Positions 1 to 6,120 are shown, counted from the first letter of the stretch. The stretch is DNA of 7,845 nt from Methanodesulfokora sp964525965 (GCA_964525965.1 CAZGKA010000075.1:1-7845); one strand, 5' to 3'. The notes: a model not told the origin generated them from the letters alone. Program-made: numbers and translations.

Positions 1-27
1 TCGTGGGTTCGAGTCCCACCCCCGCCG
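1..27 (+). tRNA. tRNA gene, 3' part only (identity not determinable)
   Basis: The window opens inside a tRNA gene. Bases 3-7 (GTGGG) pair perfectly with 15-19 (CCCAC) around the loop TTCGAGT, which has the invariant T54 T55 C56 and A58, giving a standard T arm. Base 2 would be C48. Bases 20-26 (CCCCGCC) are the 3' strand of the acceptor stem, so the missing 5' strand should read GGCGGGG. Base 27 is a G discriminator. CCA is not encoded (CTT follows), so it must be added after transcription. The anticodon lies outside the window. G73 with a GC-rich acceptor stem would suit several isoacceptors, including serine, but no identity can be assigned. Confidence 0.88.
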
Positions 28-57
28 CTTCTTCTCTGACCGGATACAGATGGTTAA

Positions 58-63
58 TTTTTT
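58..63 (+). terminator. oligo-T run after the tRNA, probable terminator
   Basis: Six consecutive T residues lie about 30 bases beyond the tRNA 3' end. Archaeal RNA polymerase commonly terminates at T-runs without needing a hairpin, so this is the likely end of the tRNA transcript. The same AT-rich patch (TTAATTTTTT, 54-63) could also serve as a weak TATA-like element for the next gene: it sits about 40 bases upstream of the ATG at 100, which would give a leader of about 15 bases. The two readings are not exclusive, and neither can be proved from sequence alone. Confidence 0.4.
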
Positions 64-99
64 GTCCTTGTGGTGGCGAGTAATTCCTCGGTAGGAAAA

Positions 100-1287
100 A
101 TGAGGAAGTTCTACGTCGTGTCCGGAGATGAGATAGAGAAGGGGAGAGTTGTGGACGTTTACTTCCTGAGAACCATGAAAATCCTCAGGGCCAAAAATCT
201 AGCCACCAAGAAGGTGGTCATGGAAGTTTCGGCGAGATCTCTTCCTAATAAAGAGTGGAGCTGGGGCATCCTGGCTGGTGTTGAGGAGGTGGTCCGGCTT
301 CTCACAGGAAAGAACGTGGACCTGTACTCTCTCCGAGACGGGGACCTTTTCGTACCCGGCATGCCCGTGATGCGGATAGAGGGACCCTACGAGGAGTTTG
401 GAGCCCTAGAGACCACAATACTCGGATTTCTCTGCAGTTTATCAGGAGTCGCCACAGCGGCGGCCAAAGTCAAGCTCGCTGCCGGCGACAAACCCGTTGT
501 TAACTTCGGCATAAGAAGAAGCCACCCTGCTGTGAGCCTGGCGTTTGAGAGGGCCAGCCTAATAGGGGGCTTGGATGGGTCATCTGGCGTCCTCTTAGAA
601 GAACTTGGAATTAGTCCGTTGGGGACGATGCCCCATGCAATGATAATTCTCTTTGGTGATCCAGTAGAAGCTTGGAGAGCCTACGACGAGGTGCTCTCCC
701 CGGAAATACCAAGAATAGCCTTGGTAGACACGTTTTACGACGAAAAAACGGAGTCCTTAATGGCTGCCGAGGCTTTAGGGGACAAACTTAACGGAATTAG
801 GCTAGACACCCCTTTTTCAAGGAGGGGGAACTTCGAGAAGATAGTGCGTGAAGTCAGATGGGAGCTAGACATACGGGGCTACAACCACGTTAAGATATTT
901 GTCTCAGGTGGCCTCAATGAGAAGTCTGTCATGAGGTTATCAAAAGCCGGCGCAGATGCCTTCGGCGTTGGAACCTACATAACCGGAGCCAGGCCAATTG
1001 ACTTCGGCATGGACATAGTGGAGGTCGAAGGCAGACCGGTCGCCAAAAGGGGTGTGATGGCCGGATCAAAGGATGTATACGTGTGCGAGGATCACTTGGC
1101 ATACAAGATCGTGATGACCGGGGATAGTCCTCCTAAATGCGATGTGTGCGGCAAAAAGATGACTTCAGCTTATAGAAAGTTCTTGGAGAGTGGTAAGTTG
1201 GTTCGCGAGCTGGAGGATCTAGGATCGATAAGAAAGAGGGTCAGGGAAACGCTAAAAAGGCTTTCTAATTTGGGAAGAGTGCTCTGA
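100..1287 (+). CDS. pncB: nicotinate phosphoribosyltransferase, archaeal type with C-terminal metal ribbon
   Basis: Joins nicotinate to phosphoribosyl pyrophosphate to give nicotinate mononucleotide, the Preiss-Handler entry to NAD; cytosolic. From the ATG at 100 it is 395 residues. Family signatures are FGIRRSHP (136-143), GTMPHA (175-180, with H179 at the place of the bacterial phosphorylated His), DTFYDE (210-215), RLDTP (234-238), SGG (269-271) and the phosphate-binding GVGT (289-292). A C-terminal ribbon C329-x2-H332 ... C347-x2-C350 follows the barrel, as in the Thermoplasma-type enzyme, whose sequence aligns along its length as I recall it. Start choice: the frame is open to a GTG at 70, but those extra 10 residues are not family-like, no ribosome binding site precedes the GTG, and MRKFYVVSGDEIEKG matches the usual family N terminus. 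A modest GGTAGGA precedes ATG 100. The gene is convergent with thrS, with 7 bases between stop codons. Function is confident; the start is less so. Confidence 0.93.
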   Translation: MRKFYVVSGDEIEKGRVVDVYFLRTMKILRAKNLATKKVVMEVSARSLPNKEWSWGILAGVEEVVRLLTGKNVDLYSLRDGDLFVPGMPVMRIEGPYEEFGALETTILGFLCSLSGVATAAAKVKLAAGDKPVVNFGIRRSHPAVSLAFERASLIGGLDGSSGVLLEELGISPLGTMPHAMIILFGDPVEAWRAYDEVLSPEIPRIALVDTFYDEKTESLMAAEALGDKLNGIRLDTPFSRRGNFEKIVREVRWELDIRGYNHVKIFVSGGLNEKSVMRLSKAGADAFGVGTYITGARPIDFGMDIVEVEGRPVAKRGVMAGSKDVYVCEDHLAYKIVMTGDSPPKCDVCGKKMTSAYRKFLESGKLVRELEDLGSIRKRVRETLKRLSNLGRVL

Positions 1288-1294
1288 TCTCAAG

Positions 1295-3139
1295 CTAACT
1301 GCTTCCGACGAAGACCGGTCTCCGACTCAACCGCTTGGGCAGCGTGAGGGGTCTCATCGGCATACCCTTTGTGATCTCCTTTATCTCAGATATGAGATCC
1401 TTGACGGAACATTTGTAGTTATTGCCATCCCTCCTCCTTCTCACAGATATGGTCTCCTCCTCTAACTCTTTATCGCCGACTATGACGATGTAGGGGATCC
1501 ATCTCCTCTCCGAATCCCTAACCCTATGAGAGAGCGTGAGGTTTCGATCGTCTAGGTCGACCCTTATGCCTGCAGATTCTATCTCCTTCATCACCTTCTC
1601 AGCGTATTCTTCATGCGCTTTTTCCACGGGAATAACCCTTACTTGAATCGGTGCCAGCCATAGAGGGAAACAGGGCCTTCTTCCTCTCTTCATGTCTTTG
1701 GCGGCCTTCTCCAACAGCGCGTACATGAGCCTCTCTATACTGCTCATTGAGGTATGAACTATTATCCCGGGCTTCCTCTCTCCTCTCTCGTCCACATAGG
1801 TTATGCCATATCTGGCGGAATCCTCAACATCGAGCTGAACAGTGCTCAGCTGTGCATTTCCATTGATCGAATCTATAAACTGGAACTCATGCTTCATCGC
1901 CCAATAGTGTTTCATAGCCGGTAAGATCTCTATCAGAGCCGGTTTTCCTGAAATTTTAAGCATTTCCACTATGTGGGGCTTAAACTCCTGATAAAAGCTC
2001 TTCACAACCCTGAAAGCGATCTGATAATCGAGCCCGAGACCCCTGAGCAGATCGTGATATTTGGAGTAATACATTTTATAAACTTCAAGTCCCTGATCCA
2101 CGTCCCTCGCTAACGTGTGTATGTCCGGCATCGTGAAGCCTCTAAGCCTTCTCAAACCGACGGTCTCGCCTCTCTGCTCGAACCTAAATGATGGAGATAT
2201 CTCGTAAAAGCTGAGTGGAAGGTCCCTGTAGCTTATTGTCATGTCCTTCATCATCTCAAAGAGCCCGAAGTCTCCGGCAAAACGCAGTATGAGCTTGGTC
2301 TTTCCGGCCAGGACCTCATACATTCTCTCCCTGAACTTAGAGGCCTGCTCAGCTATGGCCGGAACGTCCAGCCTGTAGAGCAGAGGGGTCTCTATCTCCA
2401 TAGCTCCTATGGACTCAGCCACCTGAAATGCAAACTCCTCTATTAGCCTCTTTACTAATGTGCCCGCGGGATAGAACCTGAAATGTCCCACATCAGATGC
2501 TGGCTCGTAATCCACGAGCTCAAGCCTTCTCATGAGATCTATGTGTGGCGGTTTTTTGCCGGATGGTTCCTTACCAAAAACCTCGTTTCTTATGAGGATC
2601 CTGAATTCCTCCTCTAAGGGAATCCTCTCCAGATCATCAATCTCCCTTATGGGGACTTCTCTTCCATCCGGGAACAGGACGATAAACTCGCTCTTCTCAG
2701 CCTCCTCCGCAGGGGGTGATACCTCCTCCTTTTCCTCTCTCACAACTCTCAAGGACTCGGAGAGGGGATGTCCCTTGACCTTGAGCTCGAACTCCTTGTA
2801 CCAACCTATTGGGGAGCTTCCAACCTCAAACTTCTCCTTTAGAAGGAAGAGAAATCTCTCCATCAACTTCCTGGCGACGGAAAATGGTGCAGGGTTCTCG
2901 GTGAGGTGAACCCAGGGATAAATGAAAACCCTACGGACGCCGACCCTCTCTGATATCTTCTGGACCTCTTTAACAGCTGATTCCAATAGTTCTTCGCTGT
3001 CTTCCCGTTCAAACGATGTGAATAGCACGAGAACCTCTCGAACTTCACCCTCTCTTTGCTCGGGCTCCTCGGCAGACCCAACAGCCTTATCCTTAACCCT
3101 ATACCTCAGATAATCACAGTGCAGCGCTAAGATCTTCAT
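1295..3139 (-). CDS. thrS: threonyl-tRNA synthetase, archaeal, intact editing domain but altered zinc site
   Basis: Charges tRNA-Thr in the cytoplasm. 614 residues, normal for full-length archaeal ThrRS. Residues 1-130 are the D-aminoacyl-deacylase-like editing domain that removes serine from tRNA-Thr, with H78, Y114-K115 and KGHPLSE (122-128) retained. An acidic linker (about 133-150) follows. The class II core spans about 200-480: motif 2 SFRFEQRGE (317-325, R319) and LRRLRGFTMPDIH (to H341), STVQLDVED (432-440), motif 3 SSIERL (466-471, R470). The anticodon-binding domain begins at FPLWLAPIQV (491-500). Oddity: the zinc-ligand Cys expected in RFA-A-C-FGQF is Asp290 (RFAGDFGLF). The third zinc His is shifted by one (V461-H462 where the family has H-C), and the motif 3 Gly is Ser466. 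It may therefore use a rearranged metal site, or be editing-specialised like the crenarchaeal ThrRS-ed proteins. The start ATG overlaps the upstream kinase stop (ATGA). Confidence 0.95.
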   Translation of the reverse strand: MKILALHCDYLRYRVKDKAVGSAEEPEQREGEVREVLVLFTSFEREDSEELLESAVKEVQKISERVGVRRVFIYPWVHLTENPAPFSVARKLMERFLFLLKEKFEVGSSPIGWYKEFELKVKGHPLSESLRVVREEKEEVSPPAEEAEKSEFIVLFPDGREVPIREIDDLERIPLEEEFRILIRNEVFGKEPSGKKPPHIDLMRRLELVDYEPASDVGHFRFYPAGTLVKRLIEEFAFQVAESIGAMEIETPLLYRLDVPAIAEQASKFRERMYEVLAGKTKLILRFAGDFGLFEMMKDMTISYRDLPLSFYEISPSFRFEQRGETVGLRRLRGFTMPDIHTLARDVDQGLEVYKMYYSKYHDLLRGLGLDYQIAFRVVKSFYQEFKPHIVEMLKISGKPALIEILPAMKHYWAMKHEFQFIDSINGNAQLSTVQLDVEDSARYGITYVDERGERKPGIIVHTSMSSIERLMYALLEKAAKDMKRGRRPCFPLWLAPIQVRVIPVEKAHEEYAEKVMKEIESAGIRVDLDDRNLTLSHRVRDSERRWIPYIVIVGDKELEEETISVRRRRDGNNYKCSVKDLISEIKEITKGMPMRPLTLPKRLSRRPVFVGSS

Positions 3140-4101
3140 GGAACCTCCACCTCAACCCGGTACCCCACATCAGACACCTTTACGACAAAACTTTCCTCGG
3201 CAGACACTAGGGAGACCCCCTCCGGATTCTCGAATAAACCCAGAACGCAGCCACCACCCCCTCCTCCAGATAGTTTGGCTCCCAGCGCTCCAACAGAACG
3301 CATCTCCCACACTATCTCGTCGAGCTCGCGACATGACACCCCAAGAGCGCTCAACAATTCGTGGTTCATGTTCATTAGCTCGCCCACGGTCTCGAGGTCG
3401 CCCTCCAGTATGGCCCTCCTTCCTGCCAGCGTCAGCTCGCCTATGGCCTTCAACACGTGACCCGTCACATATTCTCTCTTCTCCACTAAGGAGGCGACGT
3501 GGCTAACGGTTTTCCTTGTGTCACTCGGAAGGGAGGATCGGCCTATCAGGAAGGTAAGCTTGTTTCCGAGTTCTATGCGGGAGACCTTCATCTCCCCATT
3601 ACGCCACTCCACCCAGACATATCCACCGTAAACCGCGCAGGCAGGTCCTGTTTTACTCGCCTTTCCGTGGATGCTTTTCTCGAAAAGGTAGACCTCCTCT
3701 AACAGGTCGTCTTCGTGAAAGTCTCCTTCTATAAGCTTAAGAGCGGCGGCGGCAATTGCCGCGGATACGCTGGCACTGCTCGCCATCCCACTGCTCACGG
3801 GAACATCCGATCTTATAACGACCTTTAGCCCCTCCGAAAATCCTCTTCTGGTCATCAGATCCCATAAACACCTAGCCAGAGGGGAAAGCGGTCCCTCAGG
3901 AAGATATTCACTGGGTCTCCACTTGAGGATCTCTCCCAGTTGCTCGGAGCTTATCTCTATGAGTTTGTCCTCCAGAAGCTCAACCTCCGCCTTAGCCCTT
4001 CTCTCGACGCCAGCTGCTAGAGCGGGATATCCGTACAAAACCGCGTGCTCCCCAAAGAGGAATGCTTGGGAGGGGGCGGAGGCTAGAACCTTCCTGGGCA
4101 T
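3136..4101 (-). CDS. mvk: mevalonate kinase homologue (GHMP kinase) lacking catalytic Lys and Asp
   Basis: By family this would phosphorylate mevalonate with ATP, the first kinase step of the isoprenoid route to archaeal lipids; cytosolic. 321 residues, normal length. GHMP motif 1 is LFGEHAVLYGYPALA (15-29), motif 2 is PVSSGMASSAS (101-111), and motif 3 is AKLSGGGGGGC (275-285) with six glycines. NHELL (246-250) and the Mg-binding Glu (E141 in FEKSIHG) are present. Two catalytic residues are not: the P-S/G-K lysine of motif 1 is Gln12 (SAPSQAFLFGEH), and the aspartate of the HGxxSxxD loop is Gly152 (HGKASKTGPAC). Both codons were checked (CAA at 4068-4066, GGA at 3648-3646). It may be an atypical mevalonate kinase of its lineage, or a relative with another substrate. 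Its place between egsA and thrS, the former in lipid synthesis, favours an isoprenoid role. First gene after a good promoter; its stop overlaps the thrS start. Confidence 0.85.
   Translation of the reverse strand: MPRKVLASAPSQAFLFGEHAVLYGYPALAAGVERRAKAEVELLEDKLIEISSEQLGEILKWRPSEYLPEGPLSPLARCLWDLMTRRGFSEGLKVVIRSDVPVSSGMASSASVSAAIAAAALKLIEGDFHEDDLLEEVYLFEKSIHGKASKTGPACAVYGGYVWVEWRNGEMKVSRIELGNKLTFLIGRSSLPSDTRKTVSHVASLVEKREYVTGHVLKAIGELTLAGRRAILEGDLETVGELMNMNHELLSALGVSCRELDEIVWEMRSVGALGAKLSGGGGGGCVLGLFENPEGVSLVSAEESFVVKVSDVGYRVEVEVP
3148..3153 (-). promoter_or_regulatory. ribosome binding site for thrS
   Basis: On the minus strand GAGGTG ends 8 bases before the thrS ATG (3139), inside the last codons of the upstream kinase gene. 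It overlaps a second GGAGGT at 3143-3148 that lies closer than usual. The core matches the anti-Shine-Dalgarno of archaeal 16S rRNA (CACCUC). With the ATGA overlap, it supports both the chosen start and translational coupling of the two genes. Confidence 0.65.
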
Positions 4102-4126
4102 TTTTCACTGAGAGGGATTCTAGGAT

Positions 4127-4135
4127 AATATAAAC
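4127..4135 (-). promoter_or_regulatory. TATA box of the mvk-thrS transcription unit
   Basis: On the minus strand the box reads GTTTATATT, preceded by the A-rich GTAAAAC where a BRE would sit. Its centre (about 4131) is 30 bases from the mvk ATG at 4101. With the usual archaeal distance of about 25-27 bases from TATA centre to start site, transcription would begin about 4-5 bases before the ATG, so the mRNA is predicted to be leaderless or nearly so. No Shine-Dalgarno motif precedes this ATG (the bases before it are GTGAAAA), which agrees with that prediction. Confidence 0.7.
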
Positions 4136-4205
4136 GTTTTACCGTATCCTTCCCTGTGGAACTTCCTCAAAGCCAAGACCACAAGGGCGCCGTCTCAGAT
4201 CCTCC

Positions 4206-5324
4206 TCATATGACTCCAGTGTTCTTGGCCAGCTTCTCCGCTGCGCTTCTAGTAAGTCCGCTTTCGCCCAATATTGTGTACCTATTTCTTATCTTATGGG
4301 CTATCGTGAGGGCGGTTATAACATCTTGGGGGTCCAGACCAGCTTCTTCAGCGGTAACAGGAGCTCCTGCTTCTATAAGCTTTCTTCTAATGGTCCTCCA
4401 ATCTTGTCCTTGAAGGTACGCCATCATTATCGTTCCAAGACCGACTTGAATCCCATGGAGGGAGCTTTTCTTTCCTTTCCTCTTAGCAATCACGTCTAGA
4501 GCATGGCTGAACATGTGTTCACTTCCGCTAGCCGGTCTCGAGCTTCCGGCTATGCTTATCGATATGCCGCTCCCTATGAGGGCCTTTATCAGGATGCGGC
4601 ATGACTCTTCCAGCGCTAATCTTATGTCCCCTGCGTGATCCATCGCTATCCTCGCGCTTAACATGGCCATTGATGCTCCATACTCGCTGTAAGGCTCGTC
4701 TTTAAGCTTATGAGCTAACTCCCAGTCTTTAACAGCCGTTATCTTTCCTATCAAGTCCCCAAATCCGGATTTAAATGTGTCTCTCGGCGCGTTCTTTATT
4801 ATATCGGTGTCCGCTATTATCACGAACGGAGACTCCGTCTTGGTCCATCCCTTACCCAGCTTCTCTTCTATCTCCTTTCTGAGGAGAAAGCCCACAGCTG
4901 GTGATGCTATTCCGTCATGGCTTGGAGAGGTAGGAACAGATATGTACCTCCTACCTGTCCAAGAAGCCACCAGCTTAGCCACATCTATGGGCCTGCCTCC
5001 TCCGACACCTATGACTAAGTCACCTCCGAATTCCAAGAACTTATCCTTGGCTCTCTCCACATCCTCGAGGGAGGTCGTCGGACCGGGACCAAGCGAGTAT
5101 ATTCCGGTCCGCCTTCCCTCCTGATCTATTATACTGGCTAGATCCTCCGCCACTTTTCTCGTGGCCGTGCCTCCTGATATCAGGAAGACCCCGGTCCTTG
5201 ACCCCATGTAATCCAAGACGTCAGTTATTTTTTTCACGGCCTTAGGACCGAAGAATATGTACCTCGGGCTTTCTATGGTCTCCAGCTTGCCTTCCATCTT
5301 GCTAACTCTCAACAATCTGGACAT
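4206..5324 (-). CDS. egsA: sn-glycerol-1-phosphate dehydrogenase
   Basis: Reduces dihydroxyacetone phosphate to sn-glycerol-1-phosphate with NAD(P)H, fixing the stereochemistry of archaeal ether lipids; cytosolic, zinc-dependent, of the iron-alcohol-dehydrogenase/glycerol-dehydrogenase superfamily. 372 residues. Visible are the nucleotide-binding GVGGGRPIDVAK (106-117), the family-specific PTSPSHDGIASP (131-142), and likely zinc ligands D190 (FGD), H270 (SGSEHMFSH) and H290 (SLHGIQVG). The helical C-terminal half ends near 372. The first ATG is used here, with an in-frame TAA close upstream. Met10 (ATG at 5297-5295) is an alternative that would start nearer the typical family N terminus; neither has a strong ribosome binding site. 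The gene is divergent from the membrane-anchored protein gene at 5437. The mvk-like gene lies 104 bases downstream on the same strand with its own promoter, so co-transcription by read-through is possible but not needed. Confidence 0.96.
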   Translation of the reverse strand: MSRLLRVSKMEGKLETIESPRYIFFGPKAVKKITDVLDYMGSRTGVFLISGGTATRKVAEDLASIIDQEGRRTGIYSLGPGPTTSLEDVERAKDKFLEFGGDLVIGVGGGRPIDVAKLVASWTGRRYISVPTSPSHDGIASPAVGFLLRKEIEEKLGKGWTKTESPFVIIADTDIIKNAPRDTFKSGFGDLIGKITAVKDWELAHKLKDEPYSEYGASMAMLSARIAMDHAGDIRLALEESCRILIKALIGSGISISIAGSSRPASGSEHMFSHALDVIAKRKGKKSSLHGIQVGLGTIMMAYLQGQDWRTIRRKLIEAGAPVTAEEAGLDPQDVITALTIAHKIRNRYTILGESGLTRSAAEKLAKNTGVI

Positions 5325-5385
5325 CTGACCCCATTCACCCGCTTTTTACTGAGCGAAATCTCCTCCTCTTATCGCGGTAAATACC

Positions 5386-5394
5386 TTTAAATTT
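5386..5394. promoter_or_regulatory. AT-rich element in the egsA / membrane-protein divergent region, putative TATA box
   Basis: TTTAAATTT is the most AT-rich patch in the 112-base divergent gap. For the plus-strand gene its centre is about 47 bases before the TTG start, giving a predicted leader near 20 bases that contains the ribosome binding site; this fits well. For egsA on the other strand it would leave a leader of about 40 bases. The element is nearly self-complementary, so it could serve both directions, but that is inference. A GAGGAGGAG run on the minus strand (5360-5368) is too far from the egsA ATG to act as its ribosome binding site. Confidence 0.45.
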
Positions 5395-5423
5395 CTCTCA
5401 CGGGAGACCCATAGAGCTCCCAA

Positions 5424-5430
5424 AGGTGAT
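5424..5430 (+). promoter_or_regulatory. strong ribosome binding site that decides a TTG start
   Basis: AGGTGAT is an exact complement of the conserved archaeal 16S rRNA 3' end (AUCACCU) and stands 6 bases before the TTG at 5437. The ATG at 5429 and the GTG at 5426 that overlap it are out of frame with the coding region, and no other start codon precedes the TTG in frame. This pins down an otherwise doubtful TTG start. Confidence 0.75.
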
Positions 5431-5436
5431 GGAAGC

Positions 5437-6120
5437 TTGCCACTCACATCGGATAAGAAACTTACAGCAGCTCTGATTTTCAATTTAGCTATAGTGGTTA
5501 TACTCCTCCTGCCGTTGGTCTTTAAGCCTACGACAGCCACAATCGAGATTTCCCCGAGATACGTCCCACTAAATCAGGAGTACACATTAAAGGTCGAGTA
5601 TCCGGAGAGCCTCCAAGAGATGAAGGTGTGTGTAATCTACGCCCCGACAGATAAGGTGATGCTCTGCAAATCCTTTTCCGGAAATAAGGCGATGATCAAG
5701 GAAAAGGCTTCGGAAGGCCGCTACTCAATTGGTCTCTATGTCGTTAAGGTGAGCAGTGGCGGTAAGGAAATAGGCGAAAGAACGTTTTCTGTCATCTGGG
5801 GGGCAAACCTAACAGTTGAGGCCTATAGCCAGCCCAGCGACCTGAAGGAAGTCAACGGGACGGTCGAGGGCATAGCAGTGGTCAGGGTCCTTTTGCACGA
5901 TGGGACGCCCGCTAAGGGCGCTACCGTGTGGGCTTTCCCTAGGAGCGGTAGCATAAAAGTGACTCCTTTCTCAGCAGAAACAAACTCCTCTGGAATCGCT
6001 GTCTTCAAGTGGAAGGGGGTTAATCTGACGGCCGGAAGCTACGTGATAGCTTTTACCGTGGGGAAGCCGGGTCACCACATCGCGGAGGCCAAGACGGTCA
6101 TAAAGGTAGAAAAGGATTAA
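5437..6120 (+). CDS. membrane-anchored or secreted protein with Ig-like beta domains, function unknown
   Basis: I do not recognise a named family. The 227-residue product starts with a short basic segment (K7, K8) and one hydrophobic stretch (about 9-29), a signal anchor or uncleaved signal peptide that puts the rest outside the cell. Residues about 33-120 look like a beta-sandwich domain with two cysteines (C65, C77) that could form a disulfide. Residues about 145-225 resemble the bacterial Ig-like / carboxypeptidase-regulatory-like fold: VRVLLHDGTPAKGATV (149-164), then NSSGIAVFKW (183-192) and AGSYVIAF (199-206). Four N-glycosylation sequons occur at N124, N140, N183 and N196, all beyond the hydrophobic stretch, as expected for an archaeal surface protein. 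The TTG start is supported by an exact AGGTGAT site 6 bases upstream. The gene is divergent from egsA and ends 3 bases from the metG stop. A role in the cell envelope is inference only. Confidence 0.82.
   Translation: MPLTSDKKLTAALIFNLAIVVILLLPLVFKPTTATIEISPRYVPLNQEYTLKVEYPESLQEMKVCVIYAPTDKVMLCKSFSGNKAMIKEKASEGRYSIGLYVVKVSSGGKEIGERTFSVIWGANLTVEAYSQPSDLKEVNGTVEGIAVVRVLLHDGTPAKGATVWAFPRSGSIKVTPFSAETNSSGIAVFKWKGVNLTAGSYVIAFTVGKPGHHIAEAKTVIKVEKD

Noticed and set aside
2532..2909. 125-codon plus-strand open frame antisense to thrS
   Set aside because: It lies wholly inside the well-supported ThrRS gene, its translation is serine-rich low-complexity text typical of a reverse-strand shadow, and it has no ribosome binding site of note.
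4152..4187. Imperfect inverted repeat (CCCTGTGG ... CCACAAGGG) between egsA and mvk, as a possible terminator or small RNA
   Set aside because: It needs a bulge and a 19-base loop and is not followed by a T-run on either strand; weak enough to be chance.
5402..5420. Hairpin GGGAG ... CTCCC just upstream of the ribosome binding site of the 5437 gene, as a possible riboswitch or regulatory leader
   Set aside because: Only 5 base pairs, and it would lie partly upstream of the predicted transcript start; no conserved riboswitch features.
5421..5436. C/D-box small RNA suggested by GTGATGG
   Set aside because: The C box is inexact and no D box (CTGA) pair lies at suitable spacing; the motif is better explained as the ribosome binding site.
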